In this document: piece after piece, positions 10,113-21,048 of the stretch
How positions within the stretch are numbered: position 1 is the stretch's first letter
Layout: each line of letters starts with the position of its first letter
From: Tiliqua scincoides
Lineage: Eukaryota > Chordata > Lepidosauria > Squamata > Scincidae
NCBI RefSeq assembly: GCF_035046505.1
Contig: NC_089826.1
Span: 68,817,254 to 68,881,253 of the forward strand
DNA length: 64,000 nucleotides
Direction of reading: 5' to 3'
Program-made: the position numbers and the translations under genes
The notes under the pieces: model-generated
Databases searched by the model: none
Told to the model about the DNA's origin: nothing
Seen by the model: the letters and a program-made list of their open reading frames with translations, nothing else

Positions 10113-10552
10113 GCCCTTACTCAACTAGCTGCTTCAGCTGCACGTTTAGTGAGTATGGAAATAAGTCAATAAATTCCAGACGTTCGTTGTAACGTATATG
10201 AAGTTGCTTCCCCCCAGTAAGGAATGCTTAAGAAATACAGTAGGAGTAGAAACTGAATGGCAGAGCTAGTAGAGATCCCTAAAATTTGTGGTGATAGGAG
10301 GGCAGTTACTTAACTGAACTCTATGGCTAATCTATTCCTGGGAAAAAGAGTGGATGGAATCATAAATATAGATTAGGTCTGGATTTGCAAAGGCTGTGTA
10401 GGGAAACTTCTGAGGCCTCCTGTGTGCAGTCCCCCCCTCCCCTAGGGGGAGGAATGGGGTCGGAGAAACTGCAGTTGGAGAGAAAAGAAAGAGGTTGATG
10501 CTTCGGAACCCTTTAGCTCTTCAATACTGAGTACAATCTCCAGTTTTCTAAA

Positions 10553-11336
10553 GTAGTTGGCAACTTTCAGTCTCGAAAGACTATGGTATCGCATTCTGAA
10601 TGGTGGTTCTGGAACAGCGTCTAGTGTAGCTGAAAAGGCCGATTCAGGAGAGACAATCCCTTCCACACTGGGAGCAAGTGCAGTCTGTCCCTGGTCTGTC
10701 TCCCTGGCTATTGGCCTTCCTTCTTTGCCTCAGTCTGTTGGCCAAGTGTCTCTTCAAACCGGGAGAAGCCAGGCTGCACAGCCTGCCTCCAAGCGGGATG
10801 CTCAGAGGCCAGGGTTTCCCACATGTTGAGGTCCACTCCTAAGGCCTTCAGATCCCTCTTGCAGAGGTCCTTGTATCACAGCTGTGGTCTACCTGTAGGG
10901 CGCTTTCCCTGCACAAGTTCTCCATAGAGGAGATCCTTTGGGATCCGGTCATCATCCATTCTCACGACATGACCGAGCCAATGCAGGCGTCTGTTTCAGC
11001 AGTGCATACATGCTGGGGATTCCAGCACGTTCCAGGACTGTGTTGTTTGGAACACAGTCCTGCCAGGTTATGCCAAGGATGCATTGGAGGCAGCACAAGC
11101 GGAAAGTGTTCAGTTTCCTCTCCTGTTTTGAGCGAAGAGTCCATGACTCACTGCAGTACAGAAGTGTATTCAGGACGCAAGCTGTGTAGACCTGGATCTT
11201 GGTATGTTTAGCTCAGTATCAAGAGAAAGTGTTGGAGATCATTGAGCCAAGGTACACAAAGTCATGGACAACCTCCAGTTCATGCGCAGAGATTGTAATG
11301 CAGGGAGGTGAGTCCACATCCTGAACCATGACCTGT
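10553..11336 (-). repeat. RTE-like LINE, 5'-truncated, antisense copy
   Basis: It has the same element as 5463-6465 in reverse orientation. The 3' tail is at the left (GTTGGCAACTTTCAGTCTCG), the C-terminal zinc-finger region follows, and it is truncated near 11336. A 10-bp direct repeat, GTTTTCTAAA (10543-10552 and 11337-11346), flanks it. Part of that word also belongs to the LINE itself, so it may be a TSD extended by microhomology. Many small changes break the frame. Confidence 0.88.
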
Positions 11337-11346
11337 GTTTTCTAAA

Positions 11347-12167
11347 ACAAACTCCCATTCAAGTACATAAAATTGGATTGCACCAAAATGCCTCTAATCC
11401 TCAAAGTATTTACTTGGAAGTAAATATTTAGATTTCTATGGGGTTTACTTTCAGGTACAGTGTTTATTGCTGGGGTGCAAACCATTACAAATTGTTGCTC
11501 GTTGGTATTAGAAACTGGCCATAGCAGGCGTGAAAAATGTTAAGTGGGGATTATGTTTCAATTTCTGTCCTTAAAATTTTGTAAAAGAAAAGGCCCCCTT
11601 TTTTGTTGTTCTTTTAAGGCATCCGTAATGCCAGCTTAATTGTCATGTGTATATATAGCGGTTTAGTCAAGCTATTTGCCTGCATAGCCATTTCAATGCG
11701 CTTAGGCAAACAGTATTTGCACAATTCATTTAAATAGCGTAAGTACAACATGAAAGCAAAGTGTGCCATTTTGTTTCAAAATCTCCCCCCCCTCCCGAAT
11801 CTCAGAGCAGGTCCCAGATCTGCATAGCATAGCATGGAACACTTGCTCATTCACTACATGAAAACAAAAGGTAATTGCCACTTTCTAATGATACTACAGC
11901 TAAAGGCTTTCTATTCATACATTTTTTATTCCACCTGATTTTTTTCGATCTCAGCTTGTTTTCCTAATATCAAAGTCACAGCAGTCGTCCTCCAGGAACT
12001 GTACATCATGTTCAACCATTCAGTTGTTTTCCCCCACCTTTCAGAAGCCCTTTTGGGCACATCTGTGACTACCCAGCACAGCCCCAAGGTGGATAGATGA
12101 AGGAACACACCCCATATGGGATGAAGGGAAGCCCTCAGGAGGGAGGTAAGTATGAAGCATTCCTTTA
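11347..12167. other. Unassigned upstream DNA
   Basis: No gene is recognised. A stretch at about 11385-11475 is weakly like the family B palindrome (AGTATTTACTTGGAAGTAAA). Otherwise nothing stands out. Confidence 0.45.
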
Positions 12168-12724
12168 GGGCCAAATCCTATCCAACTTTCCTGCCCTTGT
12201 GTAGCTGTGCCAATGGGTTGCGCACTGCATCCTGTAGAGCAGGGGTGCCCAAACCCCGGCCCGGGGGCCACTTGCAGCCCTCGAGGCCTCTCAATGCGGC
12301 CCTCAGGGAGCCCCCAGTCTCCAATGAGCCTCTGGCCCTCCGGAAATTTGTTGAAGCCCGCACTGGCCCAACGCAAATTCTCTCAGCGTGAGGGCGACTG
12401 TTTGACCTCTTGTGTGAGCTGTGGGATAACAGCCCTTGAGCTGTTGCAAGACCTTCATTCATTCATATAAGTTCATCTTTAATATATTCATTATGTAAAC
12501 TTATGTAAATTTATACAAATTTTAAATGTAAATTATTTCTTTCCCCCCCCCTGGCCCCCGACACAGTGTCAGAGAGCTGATGTGGCCCTCCTGCCAAAAA
12601 CTTTGGACACCCCTGCTGTAGAGGGTAGTTATGGAGACCTCCACAAGGTAAGGGAGCATTTGTTCCCTTGCCTTGGGGCTGCATTGCAACTGCACAGGTA
12701 CTGGAAAATTGGATAGGATTGGGC
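12168..12724. mobile_element. Family A MITE-like element split by a hAT MITE
   Basis: The left arm (GGGCCAAATCCTATCCAACT) and right arm (GAAAATTGGATAGGATTGGG) belong to one family A copy of about 175 bases. Its middle is interrupted by the hAT MITE at 12240-12615. Removing that insertion and one TSD copy gives the usual family A core (CATCCTGTAGAGGGTAG). Confidence 0.75.
12240..12615. mobile_element. hAT-type MITE with CAGGGGTGCCCAAAC ends
   Basis: The left terminus CAGGGGTGCCCAAACCCCGG and right terminus TTTGGACACCCCTG are inverted repeats. A perfect 8-bp TSD, CTGTAGAG (12232-12239 and 12616-12623), supports a hAT origin. The frames inside have no transposase resemblance. Confidence 0.9.
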
Positions 12725-12929
12725 CCTTAATCTCCAGAGCTGACATTTGTCAGTCCTCCTGTGATAGTAGAGAATGTTCCCCTCACCTTCAGCCAATTTC
12801 CTAACTGAACTTCTGTCCCTCCATCACTTCAGTTCACCATTGCCCCCTCCTGCTTAATCCTTTGGTTCCAATTCCCAGGGGCACCTTTTTCTATCAGTTT
12901 TCTCTAAGTTCCAGCACTAGACCGTAAGG

Positions 12930-13165
12930 CAGTGATTTTCAACCCATGTGTTGTGGCACATTTGTGTGCTGCGAATGGTCTGCAGCTGTGCTGTGGGAGT
13001 TTGAGGGAGGGTTATTTATTTGCAGGGCCATAGGGGGATATGAGCCTCCTATTGGCAGCGCAGTGTGCATTGTCAATACCCAAAAAACTAATGACGATTG
13101 GTTTGCCTTGACCATTTTAGCACCTTGTCAGTGTGCTGTGAGATGAAAAAGGTTGAAAATCACCC
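12930..13165. mobile_element. hAT-type MITE with CAGTGATTTTCAACC ends
   Basis: The left end CAGTGATTTTCAACCCATGT and right end AAAAGGTTGAAAATCAC are inverted repeats. Inner words (GTGTGCTG, GTGAGATGAAAAAGG) match the copies at 56.4 and 59.0 kb. The TSD is not clean in this copy. Confidence 0.75.
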
Positions 13166-13305
13166 CGCCACAAGGAATGCTTTAATTTAAACATCTCCTT
13201 CTCCCTTTCTCTTATAACTCTAGAAATTATCTTCCTCTTTCAGGGCCACAAAATGAAGCTAAATAGTTATTTGTTGAGGACAGTCAGAAGTACGTCATAC
13301 ACAGT

Positions 13306-13800
13306 TTAACAGCGCAATCCAACCTGGCCTTAAGCTGGCACAGTGGTCCTTGGGCCTACTGAGGGTGTTGCAAGCCTGCCACAAAGCACATAGAGAGTAA
13401 GCAGTGCCAGCAGGGAGCTTCTGCTACAGCTGCATCCTGAGAATCATTCACTGGTGGAGGTAAGAGTTATGCTGGGTGGTGGAGAGGCAGTGGGAGGGCG
13501 ACACAGAGATGGAACATTTCTAGGTGGGGGAGAGCATAAAGGGGACTGATTAGGATCATGAGGGGGGCAGGACTGGCAGAGCATGCCTCTGCTGTAGCCT
13601 ATCCTCCCTTCCAGACCTGAACATCCTGCAAGGGCTGCTTGGGCTTGAGCCAGCTAAATAGCTGGTGCAGGTCCAAGTAGTCCCATTCTGCAGGCTAGGG
13701 CATTACCCCGAGAAGACCTCTGGCCTGCTCCTAAGCTGCGCCAGATACAGCAAAAGTCATGTGGCCCCACTGCACCAGTGTAACTTAGAATTGGGCTATA
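13306..13800. mobile_element. Family A-like palindromic element, long variant
   Basis: It runs from GCGCAATCCAACCTGGCC to ACTTAGAATTGGGCTATAAC and holds the inner hairpin word CAGCTAAATAGCTGGTGCAG. It has no coding capacity. The ends are diverged, so the limits are approximate. Confidence 0.5.
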
Positions 13801-14800
13801 ACTTATGGAATTCAGGAGCGTAACATGTAGAGGTGATCAGTGGCTTTTTGAAAGGACATTACAATGTAACTTCATGGAGGATAGAGCTATTAGCCACTAA
13901 TTAGCCACTAAACTACTATGTCCAGAGGTACCTCTGAGTAGCAAATGCTGGTGACCAACATGGGAGGATGGCCATCATGTTCATGCCCAGCTTGAGAGCA
14001 TCTAGAGGCATGTGGCTGGCTTATGTTTGAGTTAACATGTTTAGTTGCCTGTATTCCAATTAGACTGTGCCAACAGGCATGTGGGGGAAGGAATATTAAT
14101 GATCCTGGAGCAAAATGAAAGAGTGGGAACAGGCCAATTTTCAAATATGCATAAAGCAGACTCTCCCCCACTTCTGTCCCCCATCAGCCACGCGATGCAT
14201 CAGTGCTAACAGAGCACACACTGCATTCTATGCTGGGGGAAGGGCAACCAGACAGCCTGAGAGATAAGTAAAAATATTTTACTTAATATTAATATTACTT
14301 AAAATATTTTTTATTTACCTCCCTTTAAGATACCTGGCTGCCAATGGGTCTCCTCGAACCTACGTCAGCTATTTAGCTGGCTTAAATCTGAGGAGTTTCA
14401 GTAGGTGTGTTGGGCCTGTAAAAAGGGGGATAGGGCATGTTTGTTTCCGAGTTCTAGCCCTTTCCACTCTCAAACCACCCCCTGCCCACCCCAACCCTTC
14501 CCCAAATTGCCTTCGCTAACACCTTGCCTGCTCTGGTATTTATGACCTTTCTCAGAAAGTACTTGGAAAGAAGAATCTGTCATCTGTTAGCAAGATTTGC
14601 TGCACACCTACATCTTATAACCCCCCCTCCCCAAATTGTAGATCTCAGGTTCAGCCATGTCTGAGAGTCAAGGGAAAATTCAACCATCCCTATCCTGCCC
14701 CCCCCCCCAAAAAAAAACCTGCCTCCCAACAGTACCTGGAACCACAGAGGGTTTTAGATCTGGATGGGGTCAGCAAACTTGTAAGAAGCAGTTGAGAGAA
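13801..14800. other. Unassigned DNA with weak family A words
   Basis: No gene is recognised. Around 14325-14410 the words CCTACGTCAGCTATTTAGCT and AAATCTGAGGAG resemble the core of family A, so a worn copy may lie here. A C-run then A-run sits at about 14699-14717. Confidence 0.4.
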
Positions 14801-14803
14801 GTG

Positions 14804-14806
<3 letters not shown>

Positions 14807-14853
<47 letters not shown>
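14807..14853. repeat. GA microsatellite
   Basis: About 23 GA units precede the second tRNA-SINE. The poly Leu-Ser frames on the minus strand are artefacts. Confidence 0.97.
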
Positions 14854-14855
<2 letters not shown>

Positions 14856-14860
14856 CTGGG

Positions 14861-15193
14861 CAGGAGGTCTGGTCTAGAGGGTAGAGCCTCCATCTGCCTG
14901 AAGATAACATCCACAAGGTCGTCAGTTCGAGGCCACCGGCACCGTGCGACCTTGGAGCAGCTGACAAGCTGAAGCCGAGCAATTCCATCTGCTCTGAGCG
15001 TGGGAGGATGGAGGCCAGAATGTGAAGCCAGATCGGAATGAAACACCTTGAATGTAGTTGTTCTTGAAAGAAAGAACTTTCTTTGAAATTGTAAAAATCC
15101 CTGTTTAATAGGGATTTAATAAAGCCTGCCTATGTAAACCGCCTTGAATAAAGTGTTGAATAAAGACCAAGAAAGGCGGTATATAAATACCTG

Positions 15194-15236
<43 letters not shown>
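14861..15236 (+). repeat. tRNA-derived SINE with L2-like tail, copy 2
   Basis: This is better preserved than copy 1. The A-box-like TGGTCTAGAGGGTAGAG and B-box-like CAGTTCGAGGCC are followed by a conserved body and a tail (TATGTAAACCGCCTTG, AAGGCGGTATATAAATA) that ends in ATT repeats. Confidence 0.88.
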
Positions 15237-15237
<1 letters not shown>

Positions 15238-15399
15238 CTAAACAAAAGACTGCTTGCTTAGGTGAGCTAGTTGCATGGTTCACAGCAATCAACAAGAGTA
15301 TAACTGACAGTAAGGAGTTAGCATTCAACAACATCTGCACACCTTCCTATGGAGCAGCACAAGCTATCTCTAAACACTGACCACAGATGTGCAGAATCT

Positions 15400-15657
15400 C
15401 ATTTTACATCCCAGTCCAGAGAAAAGGTTCTAAGGAAAATGACACTTGATTCATAGTATAGTCCAGTGTTAAGGGATGGACAGATTTTTATTCCAACCAG
15501 GGAATTATGCATTTCAGTAATATTTTGTATGTTCTTCCATGGGGCTGGGGGAATTAATCCATTTATTCCTAACTTTTGTTCCTTCATTAGACCCATCCTA
15601 TTAAACAGCTTATTCAGGAATCTTTTGAGAATGACATCCTCAAAAGATTTTTGGAAA
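15400..15657 (-). repeat. CR1/L3-type LINE, reverse transcriptase piece 1
   Basis: On the minus strand the frame reads GFPKSFEDVI and KRFLNKLFNRMG in the place of the CR1 RT word LGFQKAFDDVPH-RLLNKL. It is old and broken, and is separated from its other half by a family A MITE. Confidence 0.65.
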
Positions 15658-15662
15658 CCCAG

Positions 15663-15839
15663 GGCCCAATCCTAACCAACTTTCCAGCCCCGGTGCAGCT
15701 GCAGTGCAACCCCTAGGCAAGGGAACAAATGTTCCCTTACCTTGTGGAGGCCTTCATAACTACCCTCCCACCACAGGATGCAGCAGAAACCCCATTGGGA
15801 TGGCTACACCAGGGCTGGAAAGTTGGATAGGATTGGGCT
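15663..15839. mobile_element. Family A MITE inserted in CR1/L3
   Basis: The termini GGCCCAATCCTAACCAACTT and AAAGTTGGATAGGATTGGGC are inverted repeats. It interrupts a CR1 reading frame exactly, and a 5-bp direct repeat CCCAG (15658-15662 and 15840-15844) flanks it, so the TSD length in this family may be 5. Confidence 0.85.
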
Positions 15840-15844
15840 CCCAG

Positions 15845-16030
15845 AATTACTGGATTCCCTCTAGCCACACATCTTTCAAGACTTGTAAAGGAATCCTGAA
15901 GCACTGCCTCCCTTTGAGGAACCCATGCTGATGCTTCTTCAGCAAGGCTTTTTCTTCTGGATGTTTTAACAATTGCAGCTATTATAAAACTTCTTTTAAA
16001 AACCAGTTTATCTGACACAGAGCTGGACTC
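15845..16030 (-). repeat. CR1/L3-type LINE, reverse transcriptase piece 2
   Basis: The minus strand reads a worn form of the CR1 word QHGFLKGRSC (here near HAWVPQREAVL-QDS), ending in VARGNPV-IL where the MITE landed. It joins piece 1 in the same frame region. The upstream limit is unclear. Confidence 0.6.
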
Positions 16031-16184
16031 ATACCTTATGGCTCCTGCTGGATTTCTAGAGGAGAAGCCTGCACCCTTGCCACTTCCACCTACTCCTGCT
16101 TTTCAAGCTGAACTCCTCTTTCACACTGGTCTTCGAAAGAAGATACCAACAGGCACAACCCTCCCCTACAACACCTTTTCTATT

Positions 16185-16255
16185 GTAATAATTTTCTGTA
16201 AGCCACCCTGGGAACTTTGTTGGCTGTAGAGTGGGTTTACAAATGCTTTGAATAA
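16185..16255 (+). repeat. L2-like 3' end fragment
   Basis: TTTCTGTAAGCCACCCTGGG followed by a short A-rich end resembles the L2 tail (compare GTAAGCCGCCCTGGGTCCC at 46.74 kb). It is a short, diverged fragment. Confidence 0.5.
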
Positions 16256-18028
16256 CAAACCAAACCATTTCACATTTGAGTTGTTGTAGGATGATTGGAT
16301 GTGTGCTGTCAGGACCCAGTGATTTTGACATTATCTCAGCTCCTGAGTCACTGCTGTAACAGCATTCCAGACACCATGCAGAGGAAGGAGAGAAAGTTAC
16401 ACAGAGATACCAACCTCCTTCCCTGCTGCTGCTAGATCAGCTGCCACTCCCAATACAGCAGCAGCCAATTAACAAGATAGGTGGAAAAGTGGGAGTTTTT
16501 AGATGGCTCTGATAAAAATTCAAGCTGGAGAAGAACTCAGGGAATTGTGATACTCACCCTGTTCATAAGGTGAGCGCTATGACTTGCTAAGACTGCAATC
16601 CTTGGAGTAAGCCCTATTGAACAGAATAGGGCTTACTTCTGGTAAACATGCACTTTAAGGCTTATCCAAGCCATGGAATTATGAAACTTTCAACCCAATG
16701 CTAACTAAATTCTTCTCTACCGATACAGCTGTACCAATGGAGCATGTGCTATATTCTTGGGGGGGGGGGCAGTCTGGGAAACCACCTTGGAAGTAATGTT
16801 CATTCCCTGACCTCTGCTTCCCCCCACTCCAAGTGGACCCAGGGAGATGGATGAGATGGATCGAGGCCGGGAAGAGAGATAGGATATTGGTGAAGCTGAT
16901 GCCACTGATAACCTTCTGGCCCTCAACACATTCCCTCTCTGCCCCAGACCCTGCCCCATTCTCCACCCTCCTTGCTGTGTTCTGCCCACTGCCTGCCTCC
17001 ACCCACTCTGCACCAACTTACCAGCGCCAGGGCACCTTCGAAGGCTGCTGTTGTGCAGTTGCCACCACTGTCACTCACCATTTCCTGTGACAGCTTGGCT
17101 ACATGCAGAGATGTCTCATTCCAAGTGTAGGTATCTATCCAACTGACTGCAGTGAAGAGTAATGACACTGATTTTCAGTTTTTCTTGCAGGCTTCTGATT
17201 CTTCTTTGGTAATCCTTTCACAGCTAATGGTCCAATATTGCCTCTCCGGTTGATTTCCTGCTTATGGTGAAAGTACCTGGAAAGTACTTGAATTCTGTGC
17301 ATACATGTTTTTGACACTATGTTTCTCCAATTCTTGGTTTGTCATTTTTTGCATACCTTATTGTCAACCGACATTGGTTTTGCCTGAATTTATGCCACTT
17401 CTTATTGTCTTCATCTGGGCCTTTTATATAGCTTATTGTACTCTGTGTATTAGCCATGCTGGCATCCTCTTAGCTAACAGTGGATTTAAATAGCCCCCAA
17501 TTGTCAAAGACATTTGGCCTCCTTGACTTTTCCCAATTTCTTTTTAACAAATCCTCTCCTTTTAAAGACTGCCCTCTTTGCAAACTCAATGTGACTGCAT
17601 CAGAGTTATTGGGCAGTTATCGACTTATATGTAATGGTGAATCTGATGTGCCCATGGTCACTCTTTCCATGCTGTTCAACAACACATACATCTCTCACCA
17701 CATCCTGGGCAACACTGAGGATCAAGCCTTCTGTCAAATCTTGCCTTCTGTCAAGTCAGCTGCATGAATGTTCTAAGGCAAGTCTGATGAATTTTGTTTC
17801 CTTGTCATGATCTGACCATACTGTACTTTATTGTACTTTATATACAAACAATATACTGTTTGTGCAGTTGAAGTTACCAACTATTCCTTCGGCTGTCTCC
17901 TTATTTCTTTCTCTTTCTCAAGGTCAGTGGTTTAAAAATCTGGCCAGAGATTCCACAGTGAAGGCTCCAGGCTATACAAAACATATTTTATTGAATGCAA
18001 GATTTTAGGATAACCCAACAGACTTTGT
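16256..18028. other. Unassigned DNA upstream of the GABRA2 CpG block
   Basis: No exon is recognised. At about 16594-16665 lies a family B palindrome (AGTAAGCCCTATTGAACAG, then AGGGCTTACTTCTGG). Frames over 16679-17168 are in simple GC-rich sequence without any family match. Confidence 0.5.
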
Positions 18029-18190
18029 CAGTTGCATAGCTAGAGGGGGTGCAAAGTAGGGCCCTGTGCAAGCACTGTGCAAGCAGACCCTCCCCTTCCG
18101 AGCCATTCCCTGTTGTGGGTGCAAAACAGAGGCATATGTTCAGGGCCCTGCAAAACTTAGTGCTTTGCACCCCCTCTAGCTAAGCCATTG
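18029..18190. mobile_element. hAT-like palindromic MITE
   Basis: The left end CAGTTGCATAGCTAGAGGGG and right end CCCCTCTAGCTAAGCCATTG are inverted repeats. The flanks GACTTTGT and GTCATTGT match at 6 of 8 bases, consistent with an old 8-bp TSD. A partial relative lies at 30759-30879. Confidence 0.7.
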
Positions 18191-18357
18191 GTCATTGTGT
18201 ACATCTGGGCTTTGTCTTTTCTCCAGCCCACTTCATTACATCCTACCATTGAAATGCATGATTCACCAAAGTTGTTGCTGTGATTACTTTTACCGGTTTG
18301 CATTTCACCTTTCCCAAATGCCACTCTTAGGGGCCTGACAGCCCAGTCCTCTGTCAT

Positions 18358-18432
18358 GTCTACTCAGAAGGAGGTCCCATTGAGTTTAATGGGGCTTCTT
18401 CCCAGGAAAGGGTGCATAGGATTGCAGCCTTA
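18358..18432. mobile_element. Family B short palindromic element
   Basis: The core is CCCATTGAGTTTAATGGGGC with TACTCAGAAGG on the left and GCATAGGATTGCAGCC on the right. This ~75-bp module recurs many times in the window and shares the CAATCCTA-type terminus with family A. Confidence 0.6.
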
Positions 18433-18749
18433 CAAAGTACACGTAATATACAAGAAAAATCAACATTAAAACAGCTGTATTCTTAGTTTGGCAGCCCCCC
18501 TGCTCCAGTTTTTAGTGCACATTGTTCCTGATGATTACACTTCTGTCTTTGTGCATTATGTACATGCAAAAGCACACCCACAGCATTGCCTCAAGGGGGT
18601 CCCAGTCGTCCCCCCCTTGCCTTTCATCACCTGGAATAAACACAAAGGAGAGAGATCAAAGGAAGGCAAGGCAGGAGAACAGGGTGGCAGAGAGAGAGAG
18701 AGAGAGGCTGGAAACAGCCTCTTCCGTGCACATGGATCTGACAAGTGAG

Positions 18750-20060
18750 CTAAATTAAGCAACAGCCCCAGCCTCCTCCTCCTCCTCCTCCCCCAGCCCA
18801 TTTATTCTTTAGCATCTCGAGCTGCTGCTGCTGGGCTGGTGGTGCAGCAGGCAGGGAAAGTGGCGTTCGGGCAGCTCCTCCCTCCCTTGCTCCCCCCCCC
18901 CATCTCGTGCCAATGCAAACTTCTCTCGGAGCACGTTTCTTTGCTGTGTGTGTATGTGAGAGCGGGTGGCTGGCATTGCAGCAACCTGTCTGGATAGATC
19001 AGAGCCGGGGAAGGCTGGCACGGGGAGGCAGCCTTCGTCAAAGCAGCTGCAGCAGCCCAGGGGGAGAGAGAGAGAGGCAGCCAGCCAGCCAGCCACACAA
19101 ACGCTCCCCAGTGCCACCAGTGTGGAGGTCAACCTGCTGCTTCTTGCACTCCGGGGGTGGTGGTGATCGGGATGCCAGCCTGCCAGTTCCAGCCTGCCTG
19201 CCTTCCCAAGGGAAAAAGGACGCGCCCTGAACCAAGGCGGCAGCCCTGGCCCATGTGGAAAGGACTGGATGGAGATCTGACTGGGGCACTGCCCTTTCTA
19301 AGGGGCCAGGGCTCAGCCACATGCCCCGTGTGGGATCTCATGCCCAGCCCCTTGCCTGGCAAGCAGCCACCCGCTCCAGTGGTGCCCGGTTGCTAGGCGA
19401 GGCAGAGAATGCCCCGCGCTAGGACCCGGCAGATCAGATGCTACCCACCCCATCCCCATCCCCACCACCACCGCTACTGCCAGCCCAGGGGCTGCGAGAG
19501 CCACGGGCCAGCCAGGCTGGACCAGGGATGGGCTGGTCCCCCGCCAGGCTCTGGGCGGCTCCGCCCCCGTGGCTCCTGCCCCCTCCCCGCCTCCTTCCAG
19601 GAGCCCCCGGGGCGTGTGCCAGCTGCAGCTGCTGCCTGTGCGCGCGCCGCCGCGCGCCCCTCTCCATCCTCCCGCTCGCGCTCTCTCTCCTCACACAGTC
19701 ACACACAGACAGGCACACAAGGCCCCCCCCCGCGAAGAACTGCCGTCCTCCTCCCCCCGCCTCGCTCTGCTACTGCTCTCCGGCTTGCGCGCGCACACAC
19801 AGCCCACTCTGGACCAGCTTCTCTGCACAGGGCTGCTGCTGCTGCTGTAGTCTCCCCCCCTCCAAGTTTCTGCTGCCCCCCCTCTCCACAGCTGCGCGAG
19901 GGAGGACTGTCTCCTCAGCCTCACCAAGTCTGGGCTTGTTTTTTCCTCCCCCCCCCCCGGGTGCTCCTTTGAGCGCCTTCTGGTGCTCCCAAGGTAGGCT
20001 CTCTCCAGTTATCCCCCCCCTCTTCCTCGCCCCCCCTCCTTGGAAAGTGTGAGTGGCTTT
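18750..20060 (+). promoter_or_regulatory. GABRA2: CpG-rich block, likely GABRA2 promoter and 5' UTR exon
   Basis: This block is GC-rich and, mainly at 19400-19800, rich in CpG (for example CGCGCGCCGCCGCGCGCCCC), unlike the rest of the window. A good splice donor, CTCCCAAG/GTAGGC, follows 19993, and the first coding exon lies about 1 kb downstream on the same strand. I infer a CpG-island promoter with a non-coding first exon. The transcription start is not visible, and no TATA box was recognised. A second possible donor is GTGAGT at about 20049. Long frames in both strands here come from high GC, not coding. Confidence 0.7.
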
Positions 20061-20958
20061 GAGGGGGGTGGGTGCTGGTGGCCAGGCATAGGGATTCAAA
20101 TGAGGCGTGGGGGGGGGGAGATGCAATCCTGTGCACACTTTCCTGGGAGTATGCCCCATTGTACTCAGTGGGACTTGATTCTGAGTAGACATGCATTGGA
20201 TTGGGATGTGTGTGTGGCTGAAATCCTATGGACACTTCCCTGGGAGAATGGCCCATTGTGCTCAGTAGGACTTGATTCTGAGTAGACATGTATAGAATTG
20301 GACTGTGTGTGTGTGTGTTGTGGGGGTTTGCCTGGCACATCTCCCTCTCAGCCAAGATGTGCTTTGAGTGAAGCCTCCCCCCCCCTCCCCAGAACACAAA
20401 ATTGGGCAACTTTGCCCTGCACTGTGACTGTCTTGGTGGTGGTGAATAGATGCTTAGATCTGAAATTTGTCCTGGACTGTGGCAGTCCTTTTTTGAAAGA
20501 ACTGTCAAACATGTTCAGTATTTAGAAGGAACCAAACCGCTGTGGTTCCCAGCAGTGTCACTGAAGCCTCTTGCAAATGTTCTCTCCTTCCCTTGTCTTC
20601 CTTAAATTGCATTTTCTTTTTAGATGGAGGAATAACTGATGAATTGACTGTATTTTTTTTTTAAAGGAGGAAAAGTCTTGGATCTTTTTATATTATATGA
20701 TGGGGGAAGCAACATTTGATGCATCTGCTCGTATGTCATTTCTGATTATGCACTGCATGTAGAACAACGCAAGATCTGGGAGGATGACGGAGATCTAATA
20801 AGTTGCTAGTTGGGGAGAAAGTACTTCAGAAACCCCTGAATCTAAAGCCTCCATTAAAGTGACATTTATTTATTGGTTGGTTGGTTTACATTGAAATCAT
20901 TGCCTGGTTGGAAACTGACTTGAGCCATGTGGGGTTTCCCCCCCTTTTGCATCTTTAG
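19994..20958 (+). other. GABRA2: GABRA2 intron 1 (inferred)
   Basis: It starts GTAGGC and ends in a C/T-rich tract with CATCTTTAG. It contains two family B palindromes at about 20119-20195 and 20217-20303, each with CCCATTGT-CTCAGT-GGACTTGATTCTGAGTAGAC words, in tandem. Confidence 0.65.
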
Positions 20959-21048
20959 GTTTTTCAAGGAAGCAGCTATGAAGAAGAAATTGATGTCCTA
21001 TATGATGCAGTTGGTTCTTCTTATTTTCTTGGTGTGTTCGTCTGCAAG
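20959..21048 (+). CDS. GABRA2: GABRA2 first coding exon (signal peptide)
   Basis: This exon starts the GABA-A receptor alpha-2 subunit, a pentameric ligand-gated chloride channel subunit of inhibitory synapses. The acceptor CATCTTTAG ends at 20958. About 19 non-coding bases precede the start codon at 20978-20980 (G at -3). The coding part, 71 nt, reads MKKKLMSYMMQLVLLIFLVC then SSA plus two bases of the next codon. It lines up with the human alpha-2 leader ([20 protein letters not shown] then DPAR as I recall it), including the paired M-Q and FLV positions. It is a typical hydrophobic secretion signal. The donor is GCAAG/GTGAGA. Other alpha subunits have clearly different leaders, so alpha-2 is the best call. 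Confidence 0.9.

Noticed and set aside
14861-14960. A tRNA gene
   Set aside because: Only A- and B-box-like words are present; there is no cloverleaf, and the sequence continues as a SINE.
1-18700. A neighbouring gene upstream of GABRA2 (such as COX7B2)
   Set aside because: No exon of any host gene was recognised in this stretch.
19409-20052. Overlapping open frames of 187 and 204 codons in the CpG-rich block
   Set aside because: They lack family resemblance, overlap in several frames and both strands, and reflect the shortage of stops in GC-rich sequence around a promoter.
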